Source of the DNA: JAGXTF01 sp044224315 | Lineage (GTDB): Bacteria > Bacteroidota > Bacteroidia > NS11-12g > UBA955 | Direction: 5' to 3' | Length of the DNA stretch: 64,000 bases | Assembly: GCA_044224315.1 (NCBI GenBank) | Contig: JBGAKR010000006.1 | Location: forward strand, 190,608-254,607 | Shown: one piece after another, positions 28,701 through 36,387 of the stretch | Layout of the letters: each line of letters opens with the position of its first letter | How positions within the stretch are numbered: position 1 is the stretch's first letter | Notes under the pieces: generated by a model | Told to the model about the DNA's origin: nothing | Databases searched by the model: none | What the model saw: only the letters and a program-made list of their open reading frames with translations | Made by a program: the position numbers and the translations under genes

Positions 28701-30101
28701 GCTTCCTATTATTAACGAATCATTGGAGCCATTGTTAATGGTAGTATGGCCGCTATTGGTGGTGGTTCCTACATTTTTTCCATTAATATAGAATTTAGTA
28801 GATACCCCTTTTTCAACTACAACTGCCACGTGTGTCCAGGTGTCAAATGGCACATGTCCGTAATGCGGACAGTTAGAATAATTAGGGTCAGACCAGTAAC
28901 CTAACTCATTATTATCGTCAATAATCATCCCATATCCATAATCGCCTTTAACCAGTACATTTCTATAAACACCAGTTGATCCGGTAATATAAACCCATGC
29001 TTCCAGGGTAAGAGCCGACATGCCAACCTGAACACTATTATGAGGGACAACCACATAGTCATTGCTACCATCAAAATCCAATGAAGCGGGTTTGGTACAA
29101 ACATTTTGTGCAGTTAACGGGGTTGTTCCGCAAACTGTGCCACCCAGCACGGTTCCGGTGCCACCGCTAGAAGGAGCAGTTACCGAGTTTTGAGCATTGC
29201 TGCCATATAATCCTCCTGCAGCTGTAATGGTAGAACCATCGGTGCAGAGGGTACTGGGCATACCGATTCTACCACCCGAACCACCGCCACCAGCCTGGGC
29301 ATAAGGGCCGCCAAGTCCGGCATTACCGCCTTTTCCTCCATTGGCAGTTACGGTTCCGGTAATAAAACCACTCAGGGCAACAATTTTAATGCTGCCACCC
29401 GATCCACCACCACCGCCGGCTCCACCATAACCTGAGGTAATGTCTTGACCATTTCCGCCGTTATTTCCATTGGCATAAATGTTACCTGAAACCAATATGC
29501 GGTTTAGGGATATAATTTCTATACTTGCTCCTCCATTGCCACCGGCACCGGCAATTCCATAGCTGGAACTGCTGCAATGAGAGGCCCCTGCAGCACCACC
29601 CGAACCCATATATAGGGTACCGAGGCCAGAACTTCCATATGAACTTCCGCCCTGACCCCCAGAAGTGCCGGCACTCCAAATATTGTGTTCACTTCCATTT
29701 CCTCCGCTATTTCCATAGCCTCCGCCACCACCACCTGTGCCATGCACACAACCTCCATGAAATCCACCTATTCCGCCGCCTGGACCGTTTCCATTATTTC
29801 CGGCAGAACCTGCACTTGCCACTGCACCACCTGTATAGCCGGCACCATTTCCATTGATAGTACCTTCTATAATTACACACGTGGCTGCAATAGAAAAAGC
29901 TGTTCCGGGATTTATATAAACTGTAACTCCCGGACGTACATGGAAAATGCCCACATTGGTAAACGAGCCATTCAGTACATCCCCATTAGCAGGCGTTAAA
30001 TCGGCACCACCATAATTACCGCCGTTTAAGGTAGCTGCTGCCAGCTGATTTGCCATAAACAATAAAATTGCCCATAGCAGAGATAGTATATTTTTTTTCA
30101 T
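22710..30101 (-). CDS. Giant LamG/choice-of-anchor-D surface protein with T9SS sorting domain
   Basis: 2463 residues from the ATG at 30101, which begins the signal peptide MKKNILSLLWAILLFMANQL. Residues about 85-310 are Gly/Ser-rich (runs of GGGGG) with a beta-helix look. Then four LamG/concanavalin-like domains start near residues 337, 685, 1023 and 1719 with the pattern LDFDGSNDYV...LEAWV and contain RIWN/RVWS near their ends. Five choice-of-anchor-D modules (DF/F...V..GT.....IKNTG...L.I..I) lie between them. A final Ig-like region leads to a Por sorting domain (VYPVPAANTLFIDY; LAEGIYILQIV). Likely an adhesin or carbohydrate-binding surface protein. It follows a small exported gene by 16 bp and is probably cotranscribed with it. 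Confidence 0.9.
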   Translation of the reverse strand: MKKNILSLLWAILLFMANQLAAATLNGGNYGGADLTPANGDVLNGSFTNVGIFHVRPGVTVYINPGTAFSIAATCVIIEGTINGNGAGYTGGAVASAGSAGNNGNGPGGGIGGFHGGCVHGTGGGGGGYGNSGGNGSEHNIWSAGTSGGQGGSSYGSSGLGTLYMGSGGAAGASHCSSSSYGIAGAGGNGGASIEIISLNRILVSGNIYANGNNGGNGQDITSGYGGAGGGGGSGGSIKIVALSGFITGTVTANGGKGGNAGLGGPYAQAGGGGSGGRIGMPSTLCTDGSTITAAGGLYGSNAQNSVTAPSSGGTGTVLGGTVCGTTPLTAQNVCTKPASLDFDGSNDYVVVPHNSVQVGMSALTLEAWVYITGSTGVYRNVLVKGDYGYGMIIDDNNELGYWSDPNYSNCPHYGHVPFDTWTHVAVVVEKGVSTKFYINGKNVGTTTNSGHTTINNGSNDSLIIGSQGTGCRCNYFDGKMDEVRIWNIARTSNDILGSMNCELPATSGLIARYYFDEGDPQSANSGLDTLSDRSGNWMVGKLKNFALTGTNSNWDYPATGQEISVSGLSNTITDGDATPSLSDGTLFAPEVLSRTFAIKNTLHSTLRIDSVKITGTHATDFEIQSISNSILGAGVSANLVIKFYPSAVGTRNATINIYSNDCDEGVFDFAVSGVGEKADALELDGTNDYLVSGSNTGLSGSSARSLEFWAKLDDKNQFAHLANWGNGSGNGKSFGLYTNSGSLYFHGWGSADFNTGYSTDTNWHHYAVTYNGSVVNVYVDGNATPTTGVSVSLNTTNGLLYLGVREDLNMSTTLDGSLDHLRVWSTARSQTEISSNLNCELKSGSGLVFNYYFNQGVYKGLNTSINTAIDSSSNANHASLNNFTLKGAGSNWTKSNKLGQKIAVYGNTVLIAAGDTIPSVADFTDMNRKSTQEFAIYNSGTSNLVISSITKSGKNPSNFSISAVTPSSTIAPNSYGYITVSYYALNDSLKTADINIHNNSCEYGTYTFRLSNRKSIASGLDFDGNDDVVFTPVKILSGSSYTKEAWIKIHNQNNWNNQIAGGNYNTLGGNTTFSTYYGHLAAGHPNMSSWTNVYDNDPLPLDSWIHAAVTFDAKTNTMILYKNGQVVSTSTVSPTNSDDEISIGGMGYNYFMYGKMDEVRIWNYARKACEIAENYQCEIHGSLTGLLANYHFNQGFDSTNNSGLDTLVDSSGNANNGRLYNFTLNGATSNWIANTAVKNGNSCISNHFFALKGKGINILKGSKTLLPTNNTQYKNLTIGEDETHTFKLFNTGADSLTINNMACKGVDSSMFTLQTFTYPIKLAIGDSMSFTVKFAPTQLSEHSVNVLIQSNSCALEDFTFSIGGTVLLKKPTFTLSPNPYCGGNITITASSDSADKILYYSDSTNGTLLGTANNGAGIVFTPTSGTNYYYAQAQKIVSKSIQYNIAFSDLKYLYYGCGGINDHYSNYSAPIGFGWTDNSTGKITDVSVEFAMGVDCWGGSRNAYLNSVYQTTFYTNYNCTCSPSESVNGITQLNLNVNDYIKGGANEFTMVNEYIGFMQHSGLNYNYARVTVKIEDTINSISRTKITVVKDSAEISVLGKSVNIADGSSTVSLSDSTKFGNVIAGTKRRFKIKNTGLDSLKISSIVLGGSNASEFSLSNEPTAIKAGDSAYFTVTFIGSTTGTKTATITINNNDCNESIFDFAIEAGLTGDALAFDGNSDNVRIPHNSTFNPSTALTLEAWVYRTASQYSTVIAKWDDDNNNRGYMMNFGELGNNDKLCFVATNTGSWLPSPKIQWQTNTALNLNQWYHVAITFTQSGNNNLKYYLNGVLTDQTTWNFSINPSNPIDILIGGYDGPGNGQNAGANSRYFAGKLDEIRVWNYSRTCSEIASTMNHELVGNESGLIGYYNFNQGIANGNNSGADTLYDRSANGFKGKLNSFALSGSSSNWVQPGSGVTGTTPDGKPEINVQGNGISVLDEDVTPATADSTDFGRVSSGTKRRFTIQNTGAATLSISSIALSGTHASNYSISGAPSSVSAGSSASFYVTFNTTTSGVKTAIITINNNDCDEAAYNFNIQAEINCTLGNPVATSVTTHVSTVASTDASGWTCYCNASNELLLALKLGGTGASIPAAGGVELKINSTSAVWYPHSTGFIGNNSGWAGLNKTWEVYPTTQPSSPVPVRFFVSTADINAVNSTLSANSLNPISSVSEMSFYKVVNSTKPAHSAVSNLSQADVKIYCNTSSANGEIPFTDSAYGGGKFHAQFNVNSFSGGGGGSGGAGLTPLPVSLLKFTGKREGTNGSVLNWTAVSDANDLQQFDVQRSTDNNTFIQIGTVMPNGDGVYNFHDVNLKSGVIYYYRLKIRLTNGTYSYSNLVAVSIDAKSNTQINVYPVPAANTLFIDYNAECSGNCNYRIVETSGRVAATGELVQGTNKIGTANLAEGIYILQIVNGEQMRNFKVMIKH

Positions 30102-30117
30102 CTTTTTTTTTTTTGAA

Positions 30118-30552
30118 TTATTTAGAGCCGGCAACCACATAGAAGGGCGCCATTTTGGTAATATTTTCCTTACGAACTGATGTATAAGTTTCAAATACAG
30201 ATTTGGGTATCTCTATAAAAATTCCTTCCTCATAGGGCGTTTGTGTAGGAAAAAATAACACTGATGCCAATTCAGGATGATTTAGCAACAAGGTTTTTAC
30301 CTGGTTGTCAAAAATTTCCTGGGCTTTCGGATTTCCTGATTCCTTTACGGGAAAATCTGATGGCAACGCAATTTTCACGGTGTCTGTTCCCCTAATCTCA
30401 TAATAAAAACACAAGGCAGGATTATTCTTATTCTGCTCGAAGTGTTCCTTTTCGGCAGGAATCTGCTTCTCCTTGCCATTTTCATTGGCTGTCTGTGCAA
30501 TTGCTATTAGACTGAATAGCATTGTAAAAATGTAGGCGGTTATTTTTTTCAT
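30118..30552 (-). CDS. Small exported protein, unknown function
   Basis: 144 residues with a signal peptide (MKKITAYIFTMLFSLIAIAQ). The mature part has no family I recognise; it contains two charged stretches (NGKEKQIPAEKEHFEQNKN) and ends FYVVAGSK. It lies directly upstream of the giant LamG gene (16-bp gap consisting mostly of an A-run on the coding strand), so a two-gene operon is likely. A TACTTTTG -7-like element at 30640-30647 on the minus strand could be the promoter. Confidence 0.7.
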   Translation of the reverse strand: MKKITAYIFTMLFSLIAIAQTANENGKEKQIPAEKEHFEQNKNNPALCFYYEIRGTDTVKIALPSDFPVKESGNPKAQEIFDNQVKTLLLNHPELASVLFFPTQTPYEEGIFIEIPKSVFETYTSVRKENITKMAPFYVVAGSK

Positions 30553-30956
30553 TTTTTTATTGTAGTAATTGTATTAGGTTATTTCTTTCATACAGTTTCT
30601 AATACATTAAAATTGTGCATTAAACTGTACTCAGCATTTCAAAAGTAAAAGGGGTTCAAAACCTTTTTTTCTAAATGTTGAGTTCGACAGTTTTTTGTAT
30701 GAGAATGACTTAGACTTACAAAAAGTCCCCTAAGATTTATAAAAAGTAGTTTTGAAATAAATTGATTTTGTAGTAATTGTATGACTCCTGGCGAATTGGT
30801 TGAGGCAATACACAAATAAAATCAAGGCCAAATTTTTAATACAATTTGGATCATAATGGATGAAGCTAAATTTTAATTTTAGCCCTAATTAATTAATAAT
30901 AATATAAGGAAAAGGTAAATTTGGGATTAAAAAACTACAGCAATTAACTGCAATTT
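30553..30956. other. 404-bp AT-rich intergenic stretch
   Basis: No gene seen. It holds a 15-bp direct repeat TTGTAGTAATTGTAT at 30560-30574 and 30769-30783 and a candidate -7 element at 30640-30647 on the minus strand. Otherwise nothing recognisable. Confidence 0.5.
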
Positions 30957-32765
30957 TTACATGCTTAGGCCCTTGTTGGCGTATCGTTTGCGGTCGTTTT
31001 CATCCAGGTATATTTTACGCAAACGAATATTTTCAGGGGTTACCTCTACATATTCATCTTCCTGAATATATTCCATGGCCGCTTCCAGGGTAAATTCTAC
31101 CGGTGGAGCTAAAACCGCATTGTCGTCCTTTCCGGCAGCGCGGAAGTTGGTCATTTGTTTGGCTACTGAAATATTTACAACCAAATCACCAGGTTTAATA
31201 TGTTCTCCAATAATCTGGCCTGTGTAAACCTCTACGCCGGGGTGTATAAAATAGGTACCACGGTCTTTTAGTTTATCCATACTATAAGGGGTAGCTGTAC
31301 CTTTTTCTTTGCTTATTAATACGCCATTAATACGGCCCGGGATGGCACCTTTCAGGGGTTCGTAGGCTTTCAGTCGGTGCGACATAATAGCCTCGCCCTG
31401 GGTAGCAGTAAGCATATTGCTTCTGAGGCCCATTAATCCACGCGATGGAATTTCAAATTCCACACGGATCATATCGCCTTTGGGCAGCATACTCAGCATT
31501 TCGCCTTTGCGCTGGCTCACCAATTCAATCACTTTTCCGCTGCTACTTTCAGGTACATCCACTGTAAGAATTTCGATGGGTTCGCACTGCATACCGTCAA
31601 TTTCTTTAATAATTACACGGGGTTGGCCTACCTGCAGTTCATACCCTTCTCGGCGCATGGTTTCTACCAAAATGCCCAGGTGCAATACACCCCTGCCGAA
31701 TACCAGAAACTGATCGGCGCTGCCGGTTTCCTGCACCCGCATGGCCAGGTTTTTTTCGGTTTCTTTCATCAATCGGTCGCGAAGGTGGCGGCTGGTTACA
31801 AATTTGCCTTCTTTGCCAAAAAACGGCGAGTTGTTAATGGCAAACAACATGCTCATAGTAGGCTCATCAATGGCAATCGGGGTCATACCCTCGGGGTTTT
31901 CAAAATCGGCAATGGTATCGCCAATTTCAAAATTCTCAATTCCGGTAACGGCACAAATATCTCCGGCATCCACATGGGCGGTTTTGGCTTTGCCCAATCC
32001 GTCGAATACCATCAGTTCTTTAATACGGCTTTTTACAATGCTGCCGTCGCGTTTAACCAGCGATACCGGCATGTTTTCGTGCAAGTGCCCACGGTTTACA
32101 CGTCCTACGGCTATGCGGCCTGTGTAATTGCTGTAATCCAGCGAGGTAATCTGCAATTGGGGGGTGCCATGTTCTACGATGGGTTCGGGTACCACTTTTA
32201 AAATGGTATCCATCAGGTAGGTAAGGTCATTGGTTGGGGTTTTCCAATCGGGGCCAAACCATCCGTTTTTACCGCTGCCGTAAATGGTGGTAAAATCGAG
32301 CTGCTCCTCGGTAGCACCCAGGTTAAAAAACAGGTCAAACACCTCATCATGGGTATGGTCGGGGTCGCAATTGGGCTTATCCACCTTATTTACCACCACG
32401 ATAGCTTTTTTGCCCAGGGCCAGCGCCTTTTGCAACACAAAACGGGTTTGTGGCATAGGGCCTTCAAAGGCATCTACCAGCAGCAATACACCGTCGGCCA
32501 TATTCAATACACGTTCTACCTCACCGCCAAAATCGGCGTGACCCGGAGTATCAATAATGTTGATTTTTACCCCTTTCCAGTTCACACTCACGTTTTTGGC
32601 CAAAATGGTAATGCCGCGTTCACGCTCAAGGTCATTGTTGTCCAGTATCAGCTCACCAACTTCCTGATTTTCTCTGAAAAGACTGGCCTGGTGAAGCATT
32701 TTGTCTACGAGTGTAGTTTTACCGTGGTCAACGTGGGCAATAATGGCGATGTTGCGAATGTGCAT
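30957..32765 (-). CDS. typA: Ribosome-associated translational GTPase TypA/BipA
   Basis: 602 residues from the ATG at 32765, the family's usual length; the open frame upstream to 32828 is an unneeded extension. The GTPase domain is complete: G1 AHVDHGKTT (residues 10-18), switch I RERGITI, G3 DTPGHADFGGEVERVL, G4 NKVDKP. Then come domain II, the EF-G-like domains III and V (VPESSSGKVIELVSQRKGEM, GLRSNMLTATQGEAIM) and the BipA C-terminal domain. It binds the ribosome in an EF-G-like position and assists 50S assembly and stress or cold adaptation. It stands alone, divergent from the lipoprotein gene at 32943. Confidence 0.97.
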   Translation of the reverse strand: MHIRNIAIIAHVDHGKTTLVDKMLHQASLFRENQEVGELILDNNDLERERGITILAKNVSVNWKGVKINIIDTPGHADFGGEVERVLNMADGVLLLVDAFEGPMPQTRFVLQKALALGKKAIVVVNKVDKPNCDPDHTHDEVFDLFFNLGATEEQLDFTTIYGSGKNGWFGPDWKTPTNDLTYLMDTILKVVPEPIVEHGTPQLQITSLDYSNYTGRIAVGRVNRGHLHENMPVSLVKRDGSIVKSRIKELMVFDGLGKAKTAHVDAGDICAVTGIENFEIGDTIADFENPEGMTPIAIDEPTMSMLFAINNSPFFGKEGKFVTSRHLRDRLMKETEKNLAMRVQETGSADQFLVFGRGVLHLGILVETMRREGYELQVGQPRVIIKEIDGMQCEPIEILTVDVPESSSGKVIELVSQRKGEMLSMLPKGDMIRVEFEIPSRGLMGLRSNMLTATQGEAIMSHRLKAYEPLKGAIPGRINGVLISKEKGTATPYSMDKLKDRGTYFIHPGVEVYTGQIIGEHIKPGDLVVNISVAKQMTNFRAAGKDDNAVLAPPVEFTLEAAMEYIQEDEYVEVTPENIRLRKIYLDENDRKRYANKGLSM

Positions 32766-32942
32766 GGGTGTTGTAAAAAAGTCCGCGAAAATACTGCTTT
32801 TCAGCCACATTTTCGCTATGTGGGGCAAGGATTTCTTAAAGTAGCCCGGGCCAGGGGTTTAAAAGCACATTTTGCCGTAAAATATTTAATTAAATTTTTA
32901 CAGGTGTTTTGAAATTCTGATAAATGGGGTAATTTTGAGAAA

Positions 32943-33356
32943 ATGAAAGTTTGTATTTGTTCCATTTTAATGATTTTTGGAGTTTTAGCATGCAAAAAAA
33001 CCGCCGCACCCCTTGTCGTGAAAACACCCTATGTTCCGTTTTACTACAAATATGCCGGCACGTACGCTGGTATTCGTACCGATTATAATTTTATGACCGG
33101 TAAAAATACAGATTTTGCCGATACTGTTTACCTTACATTGCGCAAAACAACCAAAGGAGATACCCTTAATTTATTACTCAATCAAATGCCCGTTTATTTT
33201 GTTACCCAATCAAAAGGTTATTGGTATCCCTGGGATCAAAGTGATTTTGGTTTTTCGTTTGTGGGTAAGGATACGCAATTTTGGTATGATTATAACGGCG
33301 GCCCCGGTATTAATACCTATTTATTGAAAACTTTCATTGGTAAAAAAATTAAATAA
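32943..33356 (+). CDS. Small lipoprotein, unknown function
   Basis: 137 residues. The signal peptide ends in the lipobox VLAC (Cys17) followed by KKTAAP, typical of Bacteroidota lipoproteins. The mature part is rich in Tyr, Phe and Trp (PFYYKYAGTYAGIR, GYWYPWDQSD), which suggests a compact beta fold, but no family is recognised. Nine bases separate it from the TPR gene that follows, so the two probably share a transcript. Confidence 0.75.
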   Translation: MKVCICSILMIFGVLACKKTAAPLVVKTPYVPFYYKYAGTYAGIRTDYNFMTGKNTDFADTVYLTLRKTTKGDTLNLLLNQMPVYFVTQSKGYWYPWDQSDFGFSFVGKDTQFWYDYNGGPGINTYLLKTFIGKKIK

Positions 33357-33365
33357 ATCAACGTT

Positions 33366-34346
33366 TTGAAATTGTATTTTATAAATAATATCAGGTTTTC
33401 ATTTTTCATTTGTAATCTTATTTTGATTTTATTTTGCCCGTCTGCATTGCATTCTCAGGAACGAGATATTGAAAAGGCAGATGCCTATTTTAAACTTGGT
33501 GAATATCAAAAAGCTTTAACATTATACCAAAATACTTTTCAAAAAAAACGGATTCAAAATCCTGCAAAATATAATTATTACTACCTCTTAACTCAGATAG
33601 CCGAGTCTAAAAGCAAGCTGAAAGATACTACGGCTTGGGATGATTTTTACAAAATAACCAAACAGGCTGGTATAGCAGAGTCGCATTCCCACAAGGCGGA
33701 TAGAGATAAAATTCTCATCCTTATAGCCAATGCTTATTACAATACCCAAAACTATTTTCAGGCAGAAAAATATTATAAAATAGTATTGGATAAACCGGGG
33801 GAATATCCAGATCAATGGCTCCTGGATTTGGCCCGATTTTCTATTAAACTAGACCAGTTTAAACAAGCCTTACAGATATTAAACGAGATTGAAGATACCC
33901 TGGCATTGGCTGTTGAAATTGGTCAATACAGAAAATTATGCAGGCAGGCGTTAGGCAATAGTATCTGTGCCAATTTGGTATTGAACGATACCCTCCGTTT
34001 GTTCCATAAACATTGGGGTTGTTTTGGCGGACAAGTTTATTCTTATGCCATCATCAAAGAAATATCCGCTTATAAGGTTTTGGTCTATGAAGTAAACCCT
34101 ATCAATCCGCATAGCTCCTTGATATTGAAAAAAAGCCATACCCTACACGATACGGATTTTCAGAAAATCGTAAATTTTGAAAATGAATTAAAAAACAGAG
34201 TTTCCTATCATTCCCAAAATAATAGTTGCACAAGTTGGGCCGAATTTTGGCTTCAAACGAACCGGCAATCCTACCAATTTCAAATTTCGGATTGTGCTTT
34301 GGGTTGGGGTAATGATATTGAAAAAATCCTGGATGGACTTGAATAA
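33366..34346 (+). CDS. Exported TPR-containing protein, unknown function
   Basis: 326 residues starting at a TTG; there is no in-frame ATG between the previous stop and the signal peptide, so TTG is the only reasonable start. Residues about 10-30 are a signal peptide ending near ALHSQ. Residues about 32-190 form tetratricopeptide-like helical repeats (ADAYFKLGEYQKALTLYQNTF, NAYYNTQNYFQAEKYYKIVL), a protein-protein interaction scaffold. The C-terminal 130 residues (CFGGQVYSYAIIKE, ALGWGNDIEKIL) are not recognised and contain several Cys. Confidence 0.75.
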   Translation: MKLYFINNIRFSFFICNLILILFCPSALHSQERDIEKADAYFKLGEYQKALTLYQNTFQKKRIQNPAKYNYYYLLTQIAESKSKLKDTTAWDDFYKITKQAGIAESHSHKADRDKILILIANAYYNTQNYFQAEKYYKIVLDKPGEYPDQWLLDLARFSIKLDQFKQALQILNEIEDTLALAVEIGQYRKLCRQALGNSICANLVLNDTLRLFHKHWGCFGGQVYSYAIIKEISAYKVLVYEVNPINPHSSLILKKSHTLHDTDFQKIVNFENELKNRVSYHSQNNSCTSWAEFWLQTNRQSYQFQISDCALGWGNDIEKILDGLE

Positions 34347-34415
34347 CAATAAAATATTTAAATTAGACCACAAAATGACGGTTTGCTGTAACATATTTAA
34401 AACCAAGGGGCTTAA

Positions 34416-34931
34416 ATGATAGAAATAATCAAGGGTGATATTACCCAAATTGCGGTGGAGGCAGTGGTAAATGCGGCCAATACTTCTTTGCTGGGTGGCG
34501 GTGGGGTAGACGGGGCCATTCACCGCGCCGGGGGCAGTCAGATTCTGGAGGATTGTAAAAAAATAGTTGCCATGCAGGGCGGTTGCAAAACAGGGCAGGC
34601 AGTATTAACCCGGGCCGGTAATTTACCTGCCAAATTTGTGATTCACACCGTAGGCCCGGTTTGGAACGGAGGTACCTTAAACGAACCTGAGCTTTTAAAA
34701 AATTGTTATATCAATGCCTTAAAAATTGGCGTAATTAACAATTGTAAATCCATTTCTTTTCCGGCTATCAGCACGGGTATTTATCGATTTCCCAAAGACC
34801 TGGCAGCCCAGATAGCTTTGCGCACCGTGCATGATTTTCTTGAATTTCACCTCAATCCCATGAAGGTGATTTTTGTTTGCTTTGACGATGAATCGGAAGC
34901 AATTTATCTGAACGAAATGCGCAAATATTAA
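34416..34931 (+). CDS. Macrodomain protein (O-acetyl-ADP-ribose deacetylase family)
   Basis: 171 residues, a single macrodomain of the YmdB/MacroD type. Ligand-binding motifs are all present: GDITQIAVEAVVNAAN (residues about 7-22), LLGGGGVDGAIHRAGG (about 25-40), and SFPAISTGIYRFP (about 110-122). Enzymes of this type remove ADP-ribose from proteins or hydrolyse O-acetyl-ADP-ribose. There is no linked ADP-ribosyltransferase or sirtuin, so it is probably a stand-alone housekeeping or stress function. Confidence 0.93.
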   Translation: MIEIIKGDITQIAVEAVVNAANTSLLGGGGVDGAIHRAGGSQILEDCKKIVAMQGGCKTGQAVLTRAGNLPAKFVIHTVGPVWNGGTLNEPELLKNCYINALKIGVINNCKSISFPAISTGIYRFPKDLAAQIALRTVHDFLEFHLNPMKVIFVCFDDESEAIYLNEMRKY

Positions 34932-35019
34932 TCTTTCGGAATTTCATTGGTTACATTGAAATCTAATATCAATTTTACAGGAATTATAACCCAAAAGGCA
35001 ATTTTTATTACGATTTAAA

Positions 35020-35027
35020 TACATTTG
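35020..35027 (+). promoter_or_regulatory. -7 element TACATTTG upstream of the VOC gene
   Basis: Perfect TAnnTTTG 19 nt before the ATG at 35047. Confidence 0.45.
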
Positions 35028-35046
35028 TAAATCACAATTTTAAATT

Positions 35047-35505
35047 ATGCCTAAAAATAGTTTACTACGCATGGACAACATCAGCATCGTAGTTGAATCG
35101 ATGGATGATGCCATTGCTTTTTTTTCAGAAATCGGGTTGACCGTGCAGGGACGAGGGGTAATAGAAGGGGAGTGGGCCGGCCGCGTTACCGGAATCGCCG
35201 ATCAGCGGGTAGAAGTGGCCATGATGGTTACCCCCGATGGACATAGCAAAATCGAGCTGTCTAAGTTTATTCATCCCGGCATCGTATCCGACCACCGCAC
35301 CGCAGCTGTAAATGCACTGGGCTATTTGCGCGTAATGTTTACTGTAGAGGATGTGGCCGAGCTGGTAGACCGACTTGAAAAACGGGGTGCCAAATTGGTA
35401 GGCGAAATTGTGAATTACGAAAATACCTATAAATTATGCTATATCCGCAGTGCCGATGGGTTGCTGATTGGATTGGCAGAAGAATTATGGGATAAAAATA
35501 AATGA
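35047..35505 (+). CDS. VOC (glyoxalase/bleomycin-resistance) family protein
   Basis: 152 residues forming the two beta-alpha-beta-beta-beta halves of a VOC fold: NISIVVESMDDAIAFFSEIGL (residues about 10-30) and LRVMFTVEDVAELVDRLEKRGAKLVGEI (about 98-125), ending in YIRSADGLLIGLAEEL. Members are metal-dependent lyases, dioxygenases or binding proteins; the substrate cannot be read from the sequence. It has its own -7 element and overlaps a 55-codon ORF by ATGA. Confidence 0.88.
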   Translation: MPKNSLLRMDNISIVVESMDDAIAFFSEIGLTVQGRGVIEGEWAGRVTGIADQRVEVAMMVTPDGHSKIELSKFIHPGIVSDHRTAAVNALGYLRVMFTVEDVAELVDRLEKRGAKLVGEIVNYENTYKLCYIRSADGLLIGLAEELWDKNK

Positions 35506-35669
35506 GTGACAAACAATTCTTTGCAATGTATTTTTTGATTTTTAGAGAAATCCAGAAAGCGGGTATAAGCTTGGGGTATTTAAATGCAGATTCAACACGC
35601 ATAACCCAATTTGAGTATTCCCTGGCCTCATTTCGCAAAACCAAACGCAAAAGGACATTCAAAAATTAA
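35502..35669 (+). CDS. Possible small protein of 55 residues
   Basis: ATG overlaps the stop of the VOC gene (ATGA) and the frame runs to TAA at 35669, 12 bp before the next gene, so it exactly fills the gap. The product begins MSDKQFFAMYFLIFREIQK and ends in a basic tail (FRKTKRKRTFKN). No family is recognised. The tight coupling and same strand argue for a real gene; the short length and lack of any known domain argue against. Confidence 0.4.
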   Translation: MSDKQFFAMYFLIFREIQKAGISLGYLNADSTRITQFEYSLASFRKTKRKRTFKN

Positions 35670-35681
35670 TTATATTTTTTT

Positions 35682-36275
35682 ATGGAAACCAAAGATGGCA
35701 TTAAAACTTTTTATGCGAAGTCGCAAAAACACTGGCGCCAATGGCTGGAAAAAAACCATTCTACAGAAAAATCGGTGTGGCTGATTATTTATAAAAAAGG
35801 AAGTGAAACCCCCAGTGTATATTACCCCGAAGCAGTGGATGAAGCCCTGTGTTTTGGTTGGATTGACAGCAAATCCAACAAGCGGGATGAATATAGTTTT
35901 TACCAGTATTTTGCCAAACGCAATCCCAAAAGTAAATGGAGTAAAATCAACAAAGAAAAAGTGGCCAGATTTATAGAAGAGGGTCGCATGGCACCCGCTG
36001 GATTGGAGACCATAGAATTGGCAAAACAATCTGGCACCTGGACCGCTTTGGATGGAGTGGAAGAGTTGGAAATCCCCGCCGATTTACTTGCGGAATTCGA
36101 AAAAAACAAAACCGCATTTAAGTATTGGGAGGCCTTTTCGCGCAGTGTGAAACGGGGGATATTGGAATGGATACTGAACGCCAAACGCCCCGAAACTCGA
36201 CAAAAAAGGATAGATGAAACTGTACGCCTGGCTGCGAAAAACGAAAAGGCCAATCAGTTTTCTCCCAAAACCTGA
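35682..36275 (+). CDS. YdeI/OmpD-associated family protein
   Basis: 197 residues. Conserved blocks of the YdeI-like family are visible: GIKTFYAKSQKHWRQWLEKNH, DEALCFGWIDSKSNKRDEYSF, RNPKSKWSKINKEKVARFIEEGRMAPAG, then a C-terminal helical region FEAF-like (KYWEAFSRSVKRGILEWI) with basic residues. The family name comes from an E. coli gene linked to antimicrobial peptide tolerance; the biochemical activity is not known. Preceded by a VOC gene and a small ORF, with a possible shared transcript. Confidence 0.87.
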   Translation: METKDGIKTFYAKSQKHWRQWLEKNHSTEKSVWLIIYKKGSETPSVYYPEAVDEALCFGWIDSKSNKRDEYSFYQYFAKRNPKSKWSKINKEKVARFIEEGRMAPAGLETIELAKQSGTWTALDGVEELEIPADLLAEFEKNKTAFKYWEAFSRSVKRGILEWILNAKRPETRQKRIDETVRLAAKNEKANQFSPKT

Positions 36276-36387
36276 GTATTTGGCAAATTATTGATTATTT
36301 TTGTTTTAAATCTATCCAAACCCATGTGCGAATTTGTATCAGGTACATTAACAAAACCTACTAAAAAATTAGATTTCCCAGAATTTT

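Noticed and set aside
29525..29999. Several long open frames opposite the Gly-rich part of the giant protein
   Set aside because: GC-rich Gly codons leave the opposite strand free of stops; the His/Cys-rich products are artefacts.
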